From NCBI GenBank assembly GCA_036897095.1, contig JAYMSP010000156.1:1-64000 (forward strand): a stretch of 64,000 nt of DNA, given 5' to 3'. Below, piece by piece: positions 48,316 to 60,900 of the stretch. Every line of letters starts with the position of its first letter. The first letter of the stretch is position 1. Source of the DNA: Plantago elongata. Lineage: Eukaryota; Streptophyta; Magnoliopsida; Lamiales; Plantaginaceae. A program made the position numbers and the translations under genes. Under the pieces are notes generated by a model that saw nothing but the letters and a program-made list of their open reading frames with translations, made no database searches and was not told where the DNA came from.

Positions 48316-49751
48316 TCAGTTTGCCATAGTGTATTTTATGCCAGCTTGCTTCTCCGGTTGCCCAACAAATTCTCCGGCTTTGAAAGATTTATTATCATAG
48401 AAAACGACGGGCCTTTGCAGCAGAGAATACCCACAATAATCAACTAAATACACAGCATCAACATCCTTCACTGAACTGGAAACAGCTGTTCCAACTCCAT
48501 CCCCTGCAACAAAAAGCGAATCAAAAACATTCTGGATTGTCTTTAGAAATAGTTGGCATTAACTATTAAGATGCTGTCTTTGCCTGGTTTCTCATCTTTG
48601 ACATTACAAGGTCTCTGTTTTGCAGAATGTTGCTTAGCATTTTCTGTAATTATTCGACATATATGCTGCTGAGTCATTTTTACCAGGTTTAGCTGAAATT
48701 TTGGCACTGGTAAAGAAGTGCCGGCTTTGAGAACTTACCGTGTGTCACAAGCAACAAGTTCTCTTTTGGATATTTATTAGCCAACGCTTTAATCACCGCG
48801 GTATATCTGGCCCTTGCTCCTTCCACTGTCTCTGGCCATTTTGGCATCTACAGCCAGGATAAAACACTTCAAGACCAATACAAAACACAAGCACTATCTT
48901 TTCTTTAAGAAGACATGGAACGAAACTGCTACCTCCTTGTAAACCTTCTGGATGGATCGGTCAACAGTTCCAGATGGTAAGACGGCTTCGCAGTGTGACA
49001 TGTCAAACCTAAAGTTTCCGTCTTTTGGGGCCACATCCGGTCTCACAGTCATCAAATTTAACATCTCACACAGCCCATACTCAACTGAAACCTGACGTTC
49101 ATTCAACAAAATTGTCAGGTAATTAGTACTGTTCATTCTCATTTACAGACTCCATCTTATCACTGAGTTGTTCGACCCTGCCTCCGGGGTGTACCCCTCA
49201 CCGTAGCTAGTTCTACCGTTGGCCACAACCGGCAATAGTGGGGGTGCACCTCTAGGGTCGATGTTTCCAATTATAACTCAATATATGCCAATATTTTTAA
49301 CGTCAGGATCTCGGTTCCCTAGTCCAGCACACGAAATGGAAAAGAAAAAATACAATCTAATAAAAGGACATAAAACTCAGATCAACATAAGGAAAGCAAA
49401 ACAGACCTTAATCTTAGAAGGATCAATAACAACGTTATTAGAAGTCAAATCATTCGGATCATCCGACTTATCCGCAACGGCACAAAGGGCTGCAACAACC
49501 TCGGCAGCAGTCTGGAGGCACCTGAGAAAGGGCGAGACGAAGACACGATGGATTGGGAACCCGAGCTGGCTCCGGAGCCTCCGACCCGTGCAAAATGCCC
49601 GGACCCGGCCGTCTTCCTCTAAGGGCGGGTCCCAGGGTCGGGTTGTCGTTGACGTCCAGAGTGGCACGACTTCATCGAGGCGATCGCCGTGCCGCATTAC
49701 AACAACGTTTTGATGGGTGGAGCCTGGTGGTTGTTGGGCGGTAGATCCCAT
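48316..49751 (-). CDS. Histidine phosphatase superfamily (phosphoglycerate-mutase-like) protein
   Basis: Four exons on the minus strand: 49751-49407, 49091-48933, 48847-48739 and 48503-48316, giving 266 residues in frame. The N-terminal VVVMRHGDRLDEV holds the RHG motif, whose His21 is the expected phospho-acceptor. FVSPFLRCLQTAAEVV is the second conserved block (SPxxRxxQTA), VEYGLCEML the third, and LLLVTHGDGVG carries the second catalytic His near 204. The layout fits the plant 'phosphoglycerate mutase family' proteins related to UBASH3/Sts phosphatase domains and not the glycolytic enzyme. The substrate is unknown. All core catalytic residues are present. Exon 1 is richer in G+C than its surroundings. 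The stop codon lies about 13 bp from that of the convergent neighbour. Confidence 0.9.
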
Positions 49752-52649
49752 TATGGGATTGGCTTTTTGCGGGAGGAAGAATGTGGAAATGTTAATTTTA
49801 GAGTGGCGTTGAATTATTTTGCATGGTTGTGTTTAGTTCGGGTATTTTTATTGTTATTACTGGTATTATTTTTTTAACTAGTCAAAAGGAGAACTAATAA
49901 TTGTATAAATTAATCTTTGGTGATAACATACAATAATGTCTCCCAACCTTCGGAGTTAGGTTAAAATCAAACATTTATAAATATAACATATTTGAATGTG
50001 TTCCACCCGAATTTACATGTATTTTTCAAGCTTGAGTTGGAGTTTCAGCTCGTTTTTTTAACAAGTGTTAGATGTAGTCTCACCTTGTTTAATGTAATAT
50101 AGAGTAAATGTTTTTGTTTATAAAGTGTGTGAAATGTGAATGGTTTAGTTTATCGAAATATTGATATTATCACATAATAAAGAGTGAAAAAAAAATGTAA
50201 GTTTGAAATTTTTGTTTGAAGTTAATAAACATGAAACATAGAGAACAAAATCCGAAATTAAAGAAGTCACGAGAGGAAAATTCCCTATAGCAGTTCATTG
50301 GTTTTCATCCATCACTAAAAATTGTTGGTTTAAATAAGTCTCCAACTAATATCTAAAAGAAAAAAAGGAAAAATAAAGGTTGGTTGATTGGCAAACCAGA
50401 ATTGACCTGACCTACTTGCAATGCATGTACTGAAATGAGTAATGTGGCACCTAGTTCATTTAGCTCGGCGAGGTTTGAGGTGTAGGAAATGCGTTCTCAT
50501 GATGCATATTTTTTCGAATATTATTTTTAGATGGTTAATTTATCATGACTTTTAAATATAAATAAATTTTTTAAAGTACAGTACAACCTCTAAAACATCA
50601 CAAGGTAATAAACATATTGTAGTGTAGCGGCCAACACGAGGCCAACACCAATGCTTCTTGTGTTCTTTTGCAACTTTTCTCGTTCTTAATACGTTTTCTC
50701 CAATAATTATAATTAATTAACTTTATGGAGATTTTCAGATTTTCAATATGCTTTATGTTTGAAGTTGCGATTTGATTGTGTTATATGAACTGGAATCATC
50801 ATGTTAGATCATGAATCGTGATAGTGTTAGAGTTGTTATTTGATGACTTATACGATTATTATTGTCGTATTGATTTGTATACTACCTCCTGTCCAATTAA
50901 AACTTCCTACTATCTTACTTTCTGTTCATTTAATAAATTATTATAAATAAATAGTTTGTAGTGGCTATTATATTGATAAAGTTGTAAGTGGGTAATAAAG
51001 TAAAAAAGAGATTGAACAAAGTAAGAAAAATAAATAATAAAGAATAATTTTAGTAAAACTTTTCATAGGAAATTTTTAACGTAGCTCCAAAAAAAAATGT
51101 TGGGAAATTATTTACAAAATGATTGGATTAATATTTCTTTTCCATGCTTAGCTGTCTTGAATTTTGATCACATATTACAAAGTTACAATGGGGTAAATAC
51201 TAATCAAAAACTTATAAAAGTCAAATGGAAAAGACCATATATTGTCACTTCGATAATTCCGACACGATCTAATCCTTGATTAATTTGTTCGTTTATGACA
51301 CTTTTTTTAACGTGTTCTAATCCTCTGAATTAATTGCACTTGATTTAAAATGTTGAAAAAGTTATAGTACTAAACAAACTTAAGTCAAATGGAAATGACC
51401 TCCTAATGTCACTTCGAGAAATTAATCCGTTCTAATCTCTGATTAATTGTCCTGACAAGTCACTGAAAAATACAGTCAACATTACCTAATGTAATTGGAT
51501 GGCTATATAACTCTATAAGCCTGTAAGGTTCTACCACAAAGCTAAGTTTTATGGTAATGTATATAATTCAGGAGGATTTGGTCTTAGATTAAAGTTCAAA
51601 TTACCATCTTAAAAAATATTTAATTTGTATAAAACTCGAATTTTTAGTTCTATATCAATCAATCTCCTAATTATTCATAAAAGAATAATAGTCCCTGACA
51701 AACTCGAATTCACCAAAAGTAAAAATCAGCCAAAGTAACCAAACTCATAGTTAATTTCAAACTCTTTTAGGAGGTACGCAAATGAAGTTTTAGTACAGTA
51801 AGAGTTGATTGGATTGTGCATTCTATGTGACATTAAAATTTAATTCGAACCAACCCTTGATGTTATTCAATAGCTTTAATACTTTAATTATATTTTCATT
51901 TTTGTAAAAGTTCGAAATTGTGGTGAGACGCGGAATTCACGAACATTGGTAATAAATTGAGTGAAACAAGATCAAAGTATACATGCGTCTGGACATAAAA
52001 CATGTCCTAAAGCTCAAAAGGAGTCATTGTCTCACCTACTCTGCGAATATAAGCACAGTAGAATATTATTAGCTTGTCTGGGATGAAAATAAATTGATAA
52101 ACCATAATTCCGTTTTTAATACATTTTTCAATTTATAGCTTCCAAATAATTTGTGTCATGTGACATTACATGTGTACATGTTACACCGAGTGCAATTAGC
52201 AAAATGCAATTAACTCTAGGGAAATAGTATTAATTTAGCAAAATGCAAATTTTGTTTTTATTTTTATTTTTGCCAGCTAATAAGTGCCACCAATGCCAAA
52301 TACATGGGAGTAGATACAATACACGTTTGGGAAGTGCGTCAAGCCACAGGTTCATCATCTAGGGTATATGTCACTTATACACATACATACGTGAATGTTA
52401 CGTTAACCTTTAATCAAAATTTATGAAAGTGTTTATGAAGAAAATAATTTAAGGTAACTGGAATATTTTGTGAATTCAGTGGTTTAATATTTAATATTAA
52501 TTTACTAAACACTTTTATAAGTTCAGCCAACTTAGTTTTGAGTAATTAACTACTAATTGCTCAATAAACCTAGGCCACTTAATAAAAATGTCGAATAATT
52601 TTCATTATTTTTATATATGATCTTGCTTTAGAACCTCTTCTTTCAATCT
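49752..52649. other. Intergenic, no gene seen
   Basis: The left end should hold the promoter of the histidine-phosphatase gene. A decayed MITE is listed at 50882-51081. Between about 51210 and 51460 the words AAAGTCAAATGGAAAAGAC, TGTCACTTCGA and CTTGATTAATTTGT recur once in altered form, a short degenerate duplication. Nothing coding was recognised. Confidence 0.5.
50882..51081. mobile_element. Decayed Stowaway-like MITE
   Basis: Begins CTACCTCCTGTCCAATTAAA, and its interior (AAATAGTTTGTAGTGGCTAT, ATATTGATAAAGTTGTAAGT) matches that of the intact element in CAT9 intron 5. The right end (TAGGAAATTTTTAACGTA) is poorly kept. It is the same family but older. Confidence 0.6.
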
Positions 52650-52990
52650 ACTCCTCTAAAATTATAACACTCTATAATTTCAAGTCAGATCTATAGAGTT
52701 TAAAGGAGTTGAGAACGTTACTGCACATATCTTTTCCGGATTCCATCCATAAGAACTTTAGAGTTAAGCATGTTTGCGCCCTATGATGGGTGACTAACTA
52801 GGAGGTCTCCATGTCGCGCACGAGTGAAGACAAAGTGCGTTGAAAAGGATTTGTATTGGTATAGTGAGGCTACCATATCACTCTAAGAGCTTCTTGTGAG
52901 TAATTGTGTCGGCCAAAAGGATCAAAATTAAATTCCTAACCCACTCGCGGTCCGGATCGATACAAAAATACTGTATTACTTCGGTGTACA
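52650..52990 (+). mobile_element. 5S-rRNA-containing LTR-kin fossil, Cassandra/TRIM-like
   Basis: From about 52733 to 52828 the sequence follows plant 5S rRNA: CCGGATTCCATC, AAGAACTTTAGAGTTAAGCA (5S: AGAACTCCGCAGTTAAGCG), GATGGGTGACTAACTAGGAG and GTCTCCATGTCGCGCAC. The flanks (AAGTGCGTTGAAAAGGATTT and onwards to about 52990) are not 5S spacer. Plant Cassandra elements are miniature LTR retrotransposons (TRIMs) whose terminal repeats carry a 5S-like block, which this resembles. Only one such block is seen, so it is at most one terminal repeat; it looks old and broken. Confidence 0.6.
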
Positions 52991-53657
52991 AAACTGAGCT
53001 CGCATTTTTCAATTGCACCTGGCTCTCCAACAATTTGTACATAATTTATGATAGGCACAGTCGCACAGAGTCCCAATTCACATAGTACATAACATTGTAC
53101 ATAACTACATAGTATAGTGGAGTATAACTTATGATAGGTACAGTAGTATTTGCTGTTTAGTCTACTAAAACCTTCCAGATTTCTTGATTTAATATTTTAA
53201 TATTTGTGTCTAACAACAGTTACGTATCCTTCACTACTGGTCACTACTGGTCCATTTCCCATTTGTATAGTCCGGGAATATCTCCCATCGTCAAAGATAG
53301 CTAGCTTGTGCGGTTAGTTGTTTTGTTCGATTATTCATCCGAAGAATAATCGCCTATTAATTTATCAAAAACTATAGGTGAAGAAACGTAAGTATCATAT
53401 TTGCCGTGAATATGTTGAAGATACTTATAATGAGAGTTGTGCATATACCAGAAGATGAGTTGACATCATATGGCAAAACATGTGAGCAAAATTATATGCC
53501 AATAAAAATGCCGACACTATAAATTTGTTTTTGACTTATTACTAAAATCCCATATAGTTTCAAATATCACACATGATTGAATAAAGGTTCAACTGTACAC
53601 CACCACTTTGAGACGATAAAAAATGATTGATGACAATTTGAAAATTTTAAGCAATCT

Positions 53658-53683
53658 ATATCACATATAATTATATGTGATAT
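53658..53683. other. 26-bp perfect palindrome
   Basis: The 13-mer ATATCACATATAA is followed immediately by its exact reverse complement, TTATATGTGATAT. It sits in otherwise featureless intergenic DNA and could form a cruciform or hairpin. Confidence 0.9.
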
Positions 53684-53892
53684 TGAGTCTTGGAAAACCT
53701 TAGTACATTACCAAGTGTGGACCTACGAACATCTGACCCATAACTAAAATATGTAAATCAATTTCTATTTAACACAATCTGAATTTCTTCTTGGATTCCA
53801 AATAACAACATGATAACTAACATTATAAGATAATAAAATATACAATGTATAATAAATGATTATAATGGGACTTTTATACGCACCTTATAAAG

Positions 53893-54216
53893 TTAAAGTC
53901 GTTTGAATTTAACTTGGACTCGCAACTTAGCTTGAGCTGGTCTTGTAGCGTACCATTCGTCACCTACAGATCTCAATCTTCCATTGTTCGCTGTGAATGT
54001 CATGTCCGGGAGTGATTCTCTTTCACATGGATCGAGATCTAAGTCGCTAACTAAGCATGGAACCCATGCCGAATATAGATTTACCCTTTTCGCATGCTGC
54101 AAGACTTTTGAAGCCTCCTCCATCGAGGACCCTGATCTCAAAAGAGAAGTCGCGCAATGTGCTTTGTATAAAGGGGTGTAACTCCCCTTTAAAATGTGAA
54201 GGAATAGAGTTATCAT
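53893..54216 (-). pseudogene. Fragment of a conserved-looking gene, family not identified
   Basis: An open frame of 107 residues. From about residue 12 the peptide is protein-like: YTPLYKAHCATSLLRSG, SMEEASKVLQHAKRVNLYSA, then CERESLPDMTFTANNG and EWYATRPAQAKLRVQVKFKR. The helical SMEEASKVLQHA part suggests a TPR-like repeat. Codon wording and G+C are unlike the surrounding AT-rich DNA, so it is probably derived from a real exon. I see no upstream exon or promoter: the frame opens in low-complexity sequence. A terminal exon of a gene fragment is the simplest reading. Confidence 0.35.
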
Positions 54217-54989
54217 ATACTAATATCTTATACTACAAAATAATATTCATTTTATCACCTAAAAAGTAAAGATACATTCAGATATTTTAATAAGGTATCC
54301 ACTACGATTTAATTTTTAATATCTTGAGGGACCCTTAATCACGTCTTAAATTACTTATCAACTGACCTGAAAGATGACATAGGGTGGAGGAACGTGATTA
54401 AGAATGTGCCCGAAGTGGATCTATGGTGCACTTGTACCACCGTTGTCGTGTTGGGCGTGCCCAAATACTAACTAAAAAACAGCTTGAGTGTCGTGATGGT
54501 TGATGAATGTGTATACTAAACCAGCACGCATCAAAGTGCGGACTTCGATAAAATAGACACTACCGGATTATCTTCTCAAATTTAGAGGGGAATATTTTCC
54601 CATTAAACATTATATTCGCGAACCTCATCTCACTCACATGACTAGAACTCATGCAACGGGTGAAGACTAGTTACACATAAACTGACCTTGACATAATCAC
54701 CGCTCATAGAAACTCAAATATTATAACTTAATTTAATACAAAAGCAGAAGCAGCAATAATATTTTATATTTTAGATATTATAAGTTAGAATCGCAAACCC
54801 AATAGGAGAAAAGTGCATTAAAATTGACAAGATCGTTGATTCACAAATTAAAATATGTGTACGAGTTTTGTCTTCATCACCACTAACAAAATCAAGATCT
54901 GAAACATTATACGCACCAAAATATTGTGACGCCGTCGCATGTAATTACAAAACCCATGTCCGTTTATTACTTTACAACATCAATCATTG

Positions 54990-55970
54990 CCATCGACTAC
55001 ATGTTTTCCAACTCATATGCTCCATTTCTATTTAAATCCTTTTATTTTAAACTACTAATACCACGAACTTCTCGTATCGGGTTACGATTAATAACGTATA
55101 CGTTTTGTTCAGTATCAAACTCATTCGAGGTTATTGACTTACGAGGATGAGGTACTTCAACACGTATATCAATGTAACTGATTAACAAAGTAACATGATT
55201 CTGGAAAAATCGGGATCATATATATACTTTGTTATCACATCTCATGTATTATTTCATAAAAGAGTCGATAATGAGATTGACATTCTACCAAAGATTCGCA
55301 AGCATTGTACTTGAACCGGCTTCAATTATTATCTTTAATCAGTTCGAGCTTACATTTCAATTTAAAGAATATAATATATTTTAAGCTAGAAAAAGACACA
55401 CATTTAAATAACATATACAATATCATAAATTCATTATATATGTGCTCCGTTTATATTTAAGCCTTTTCTTATCAAATACAAATACAATTACAACTATAAA
55501 CTTGTACACACTATTTAAAAGTATTTCTAGTTCTATTCAAGAAGTTTTGCTCGAATATTATACCCTCTCGAAGTTACAAAAAATCACGGGGGGCAAGGTA
55601 CTTTAACACGTTATGTCACTAAAAATCTAGAACTAACCAAATGACATGATTAAGGAAAAATCGGGATCATATGTCTAAGTTCTCATGTAAAAACTTCACA
55701 AAATAGTCAAGAATGAGGTTGACATACTACCAAGATTAGTGGGGTTTCAACATCAACAAAAGATCAAATGCCTAAATTACTAAGTGGTGTTTGTTTGTTT
55801 ACTACTATCATCTTTAACTAATTCGAGCTTACATGTTAATTCACGGAATATATGTTTTACGAGGTACATGAGATAGAAAGAGACCCCCCGGCTCGAATAA
55901 CATGTACACTATCATTGAATCATGACATACTCGTATATGTGCTTTATTTTTTATTTTTATAATTTTAAAA
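54990..55970. repeat. Ancient tandem duplication, about 0.5-kb unit
   Basis: Shared words appear in the same order in two blocks. Block 1 has GAGGTACTTCAACACG, then GGAAAAATCGGGATCATAT, GAGATTGACATTCTACCA, AATTATTATCTTTAATCAGT, TTCGAGCTTACATTTCAATT and TATATGTGCTCCGTTT (about 55150-55455). Block 2 has AAGGTACTTTAACACG, GGAAAAATCGGGATCATAT, GAGGTTGACATACTACCA, ACTATCATCTTTAACTAATT, TTCGAGCTTACATGTTAATT and TATATGTGCTTTATTT (about 55595-55950). Offset is about 460-490 bp and divergence is substantial. Confidence 0.75.
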
Positions 55971-57021
55971 TTCAAAAAGGAGCTTTCGCAAATTAATTCG
56001 TGTGCCGTGTTGGTGAATAAGCAATTAAGGTCTTTAAATCTACGAAAGACACTTAACCTAGCTACTCACCATTCCATACCCTTGTACAAATACATTACTA
56101 TTAAAATAGGTATGGACCTTTTTCCATGATAACATAATTGGCCTATAAATACTCAACTGATTAATTTCTCAATTAATGTGAAACCCAAGGGTAGCAACTA
56201 GTCACTGATAATTTAAAGTTTGAATTTTATTCAATGCTTTGAATGACATATTCATGGTACATAACGAATCCAAGTTTAAGAGAACTAAAAAAAGAAATGA
56301 GAAAAATGTCACTGAAAATAGAACTAAATGTTAACTACAACTTGCATTGAAATGATTTTAAGATTAATGATTTCAATTTCAGTTCTAATCCAAAAAGCCG
56401 ATTACTATTCGAAATGAAAGGAAGTCTAGTTTCGTGTACACAAATAATGATAAAGTGCATAGTGTCTAGGTCTAACATATCACTTAAAAAGTAATCATAT
56501 GATCGTATTAGTCTAATTAAATAACTAGACCTTAATTGGTTAGTAGTTGTTCACACTCTACGATTCAATATAGTAACTTTTTAATGGATTTCGAAGTCAA
56601 TCGATTCTCACAAAATTACTAGTACTAAATTGTACGAGGGTACAATAAATGACTCAATACGTATTATGATTTTATTGAACATTTTTAATCGATTACGATA
56701 AATTTATGGTCAAAGTCGTCGTCAAGATAACTTTAAATTTTAAAGCTAAACGGTACCATTCATTCCGTAAACGGAGACATGTTTCTTAAATGTCAAATTG
56801 GCCCCTACCCGGTTCATGTGAATTTCGTGGTCTTGGGTAACCCCAAAATTGCATGGTCCCTTCTGATTTAATTAGTCACTAATTGACCCCGACCATAGGT
56901 GTAGTCACACAAAGATAATATTATCATTTTCATTATGTGTCAAATCACTCACTTAAGAAGTGAATTATTCATGGTGATTAAAGTTAATCATGATTAAGAA
57001 CATTTTAATCTAAAGCATATG

Positions 57022-57030
57022 CTATATATA
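57022..57030 (+). promoter_or_regulatory. Possible TATA box of the DREB gene
   Basis: CTATATATA about 215 bp upstream of the ATG. It would leave a 5' leader of about 180 nt. Other TATA-like words (TGTATAAAC at 57137) exist, so the choice is uncertain. Confidence 0.3.
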
Positions 57031-57245
57031 TGCACATAAACGTTTTTAAAGAGCCATATGGGTAAAGGGAACATGTATGGTTGAAGCCTTTTTCCTCCCA
57101 TTGCTTCATTCAAGCTAGCACTCTTCCTCCCCTTTGTATAAACTAATCAATTTTGTGCAAGAATCCAATAAGGCTAACTTCCCTATTTTATACACTACCA
57201 TCATCACATTCTTTCCTACCTACTAGTCAATAAAACACCCCCATC

Positions 57246-57998
57246 ATGGAAAACAAAATCATCTTTGGGAATCTAGCTCAAGACCAATTCTACTCCTCCT
57301 CCAACTCCGCCGCGGTGGCATGTTCCTCCACCTCGACCTCCTCCTCGAACTCGTCGTTGGTCAATGAAGCACGGTCGCAATGTGTTACGAGCCTAAACGA
57401 GCACTCGATGTCTCAGAAAGACGAAAAGAGTACAAGTAATGACACCAAGTGTCAAAAAAATGGGGTGAGAGACGAAAAACACCCAACATACCGAGGGGTC
57501 AGGAAACGTAGTTGGGGTAAATGGGTGTGCGAGATTCGTGAACCTAAGAAGAAGTCAAGAATATGGCTCGGTACGTATCCTACAGCTGAAATGGCAGCTC
57601 GAGCGCATGACGTGGCGGCTCTAGCCATCAAAGGAAAATCGGCTTATCTCAACTTCCCACACTTGGCTCACGAATTACCCCGCCCCAACTCCACCTCGCC
57701 CAAAGACATCCAAGTCGCTGCTGCAAAAGCTGCCATGGCTACATTCGAAGCCGAGCCGAGCCAGGACCAATTGCCTAGCTCTCACTCTTCAACTCACTTG
57801 GCAATGGAGAATGTTCAAGAACCTTCAAAATTAAGTTCAACAGCTAACGAGGACGACACCTTTTTCGACTTGCCGGATTTATCGTTCGATAGCTCGGATC
57901 ACGGAGATGGCTATCGCTACTATGCTTCGTCATGGCAGCTGGCTGGAGCTGACACAGGATTCCGGCTTGAAGATCCACTTTTGTGGGAATGCTACTAA
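57246..57998 (+). CDS. AP2/ERF transcription factor, DREB A-4 (group III) subfamily
   Basis: An intronless gene of 250 residues, as usual for the subfamily. Residues 1-75 are Ser/Asn-rich and probably disordered. The single AP2 domain spans about 81-138: [58 protein letters not shown]. It is followed by the A-4 hallmark ELPRP...[13 protein letters not shown]. The C-terminal half is acidic ([16 protein letters not shown]) and ends LLWECY, like the LLWxY activation motif of TINY/ERF034-039 relatives. These nuclear factors bind DRE/CRT elements and regulate stress and growth genes (family knowledge). The ATG follows a plausible leader, and there is no competing upstream start. The subfamily is sure; the exact orthologue is not. 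Confidence 0.95.
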   Translation: MENKIIFGNLAQDQFYSSSNSAAVACSSTSTSSSNSSLVNEARSQCVTSLNEHSMSQKDEKSTSNDTKCQKNGVRDEKHPTYRGVRKRSWGKWVCEIREPKKKSRIWLGTYPTAEMAARAHDVAALAIKGKSAYLNFPHLAHELPRPNSTSPKDIQVAAAKAAMATFEAEPSQDQLPSSHSSTHLAMENVQEPSKLSSTANEDDTFFDLPDLSFDSSDHGDGYRYYASSWQLAGADTGFRLEDPLLWECY

Positions 57999-60900
57999 AA
58001 TTGTGTAATTTATGTAATTAATGATATATACCGTTTTCTTAATTGTGTAAATGTGGCTTGCATTAGTTGATTGTTAGTACAATTAGTTGTCAGTTAACAT
58101 CATAATTAAGCTCTTGTGAGTTCATAAAAGGAATACGACATGTTACGTATGCATTGATAAGTTATCTAGTAAGTACATAATCAATTTCTATAGAAACATC
58201 TTTTAATGTTTCTATTATACTATAGTACTGAAGTTTCCCATAGAAATATATATAAATCGATCTACCAAATTTTAGATAGGTGGTGCTACAATGTATATGA
58301 GACGGTGTCTAAATCATTCATGATAAGTCGGCATTTTGATCTCTAAACTTTTGCGAGACGAACATGAAACTAGACTCCACCATCGTTGGAATCATCTAGT
58401 TATAAGATGCGTGTTGGATAAAGTCACGCAAGACTTTGCGAATGACTTGAATTCAAATGGATAATTTAATATTGTCGACTATGATCACAATTACTTAAAA
58501 TTTACAAGTTGGAGTGAACGAAATCATGATAATTGAAGTTAGTGAATTAATACATGCATGTTGTGGAATGTGCACTTTCGCAAACTCTTGTAACCCTAAG
58601 CAAAAGGCAATTGAGCATATGTCGATTTTGCTTTCTCAGCCAACTCCTATTAGTACGATGACTCCCGCATACATTTCCTAAGATGCATTGCCCACGAGAA
58701 TTTAAAATGAAATATAGAACATTTGATGTTGGACTGAACAAAATTTGTTAACAACCACCGAGATCCCCCGACATCAATGTTAGTCGACTCAAGACTTGAC
58801 ATGAACCAGAAATCGCCTGCGACATGGGGATCATTCATCCATCCCTTATATGAACTAGGCATGTTTATTTGGATGCACAATAGGATGTGCAACCACGAAC
58901 TTCTCAGTTTCCCGGGCTCCTAACTTGACTCCTCCGGCCCGGCCCGACATCCTCGTGTCATTTGGGAACTAGAAAATGACATCATTATGATTGTTATTAT
59001 TATTATATTATTGTTGTTGTTGTGCATTCATGTACCCTTATCTTATGTACTAATCGGAGAGAAGTGTCTGATTATGCAACAATCATGGACTAACTTTTGC
59101 AATTACGTCTTTATCTTTTACATGGAGGCAAGGCAAGACATCATCATAACATAATCACACTTGATTAATCACTAATCGCACACTAATCAATCAACTCACA
59201 ACTGTCATTGTCGTACTTAGTAATTGATGGCTTGTTTAATATCTGTGTTTGTGGTCTAACATGTAACACGCCTCTATAAGTCGGTAGGAAAAGTTAATTA
59301 CTTCTTCTAAAAGTTAATTCGAAGTTAACTAGGTAAATAGTAATGTCTAAGATTAAAAAATTAGTGTAAGATTCAACTACTTACTACATGCACTCACCCT
59401 TAGTCTCAAATTGAACTGACGTTTCAACACAATATATTTTTTCCTCATTTTATATAATGAACATATTATTATAATTTCCACGAGTTTCCACGTAGGCTAC
59501 TCTACTCTACACTCACAAATAATAAATGACTTTATTTTTATATACAAATTACATATTTTACAATATTCGTATATGTCATTAACTCGATTTGAATTTTCTC
59601 AACTTGAGTTTAGTTTCGTGAACACTGAGCTGAAAAGTTTGATGTCTCAAATCTACCTCTCGGCTGTGATTGATTTCTCCGACACCGAAATTAAGTAAGT
59701 GAGAGGCCCAACAAGTAAATAGCTCTGCAGCCTACCAAATTGCTTTGGGCCTGAAGTCTAACAGTCAGTTATAAGAAACTGATTTTCATTTTCATAATTC
59801 CCATATTAAATAGTGTGAAATCATTTTTAATAGTAAAATATGTGCTTCCTCTATCTTGAGTTCATCTTTTTGCGATACTTGACATAAGTGTTGAGAAAAA
59901 AAGAAATAAACTAGGAGGATGATGATAAAGTATGAAAGATTATGATAATATAAGACAAATAGTGACTAAAGTAGGAGAAATAATGTATAAAGTAGGAGAT
60001 ATAATCTTCATTTAAGGGATGAGAAAATAAATTTGAGACGAACTAAAATAAAATACGGAAAGATAAAATTAGTACGGAGGGAGGGAGGGAGTATAATTTT
60101 AAAGTGGAATGAGTAGTTCATAGTCCGATCTGAATTCTGATTGTGCTTAATATGTCACTCTCAAGGAAAGGAAAGTGACATAATTAGCAATTAATTTTCT
60201 ACAATAGAGAATTAAATTTGTAATCCTTGCGTGGAAAGGTAAAATAGATTCCGAATATCACGCATTTTAAGTGGTCCTGTATGTGTTTCATGTTTGAATA
60301 AGTGTTCATGATACATTCATCTTAATATCGAGCAAAGTATGTAAATTTCCTTTATATTAAATGTAGATTTCACTAAAAAATTTTTTTACGTAATTTCGAC
60401 ATTATGTATTGCGCATATTTGAGCGGGGCAATTCATGAAATTTATTTGGAATGCATTTAAAAACGTGATTCTACATTGTGAATTATTGCTGGAAAAAGTG
60501 ACAGATGAACATTTGACAATTCCGTACAAACTTTTTTAACCAAGAAAATGAAACAACGTGACATATTATGTTCGTGAATTAAAACTTTGGACCACTTTTA
60601 AACAAAAATATATGTAAATGTCAAATATATTTTGCAGCAAAGATTCTTATGATGCTTTTCATTCACCAACTGAAGTACTTTTAACCAAACTTTATGGCCT
60701 CAAACCATCCCCTATTATTGTATCTCCATACTTGTCAATTTCAAACAATGGTCCCATTCTCTCAAATCTCAATCCCTGGTTTGTTACACACTTAGAATTT
60801 TTTTAGAAAAGCGGATGTATAGAATAGAATTACAATTCAATTCAGTTGCATTTTTAAGTAAAAAAATCATACATAAATTCAAATAATTCAACTTCAATTC

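Larger units (their letters stand above)
54217..57245. other. Intergenic, with an old tandem duplication
   Basis: No gene recognised. The right end should hold the DREB promoter. The duplication at about 54990-55970 is listed separately. Confidence 0.5.

Noticed and set aside
49219-49713. 164-codon plus-strand frame
   Set aside because: Antisense shadow of the histidine-phosphatase first exon and its intron. The minus strand has the RHG motif and clean splice sites.
52733-52828. Functional 5S rRNA gene
   Set aside because: Single, diverged and without 5S spacer flanks. Better explained as part of a fossil element.
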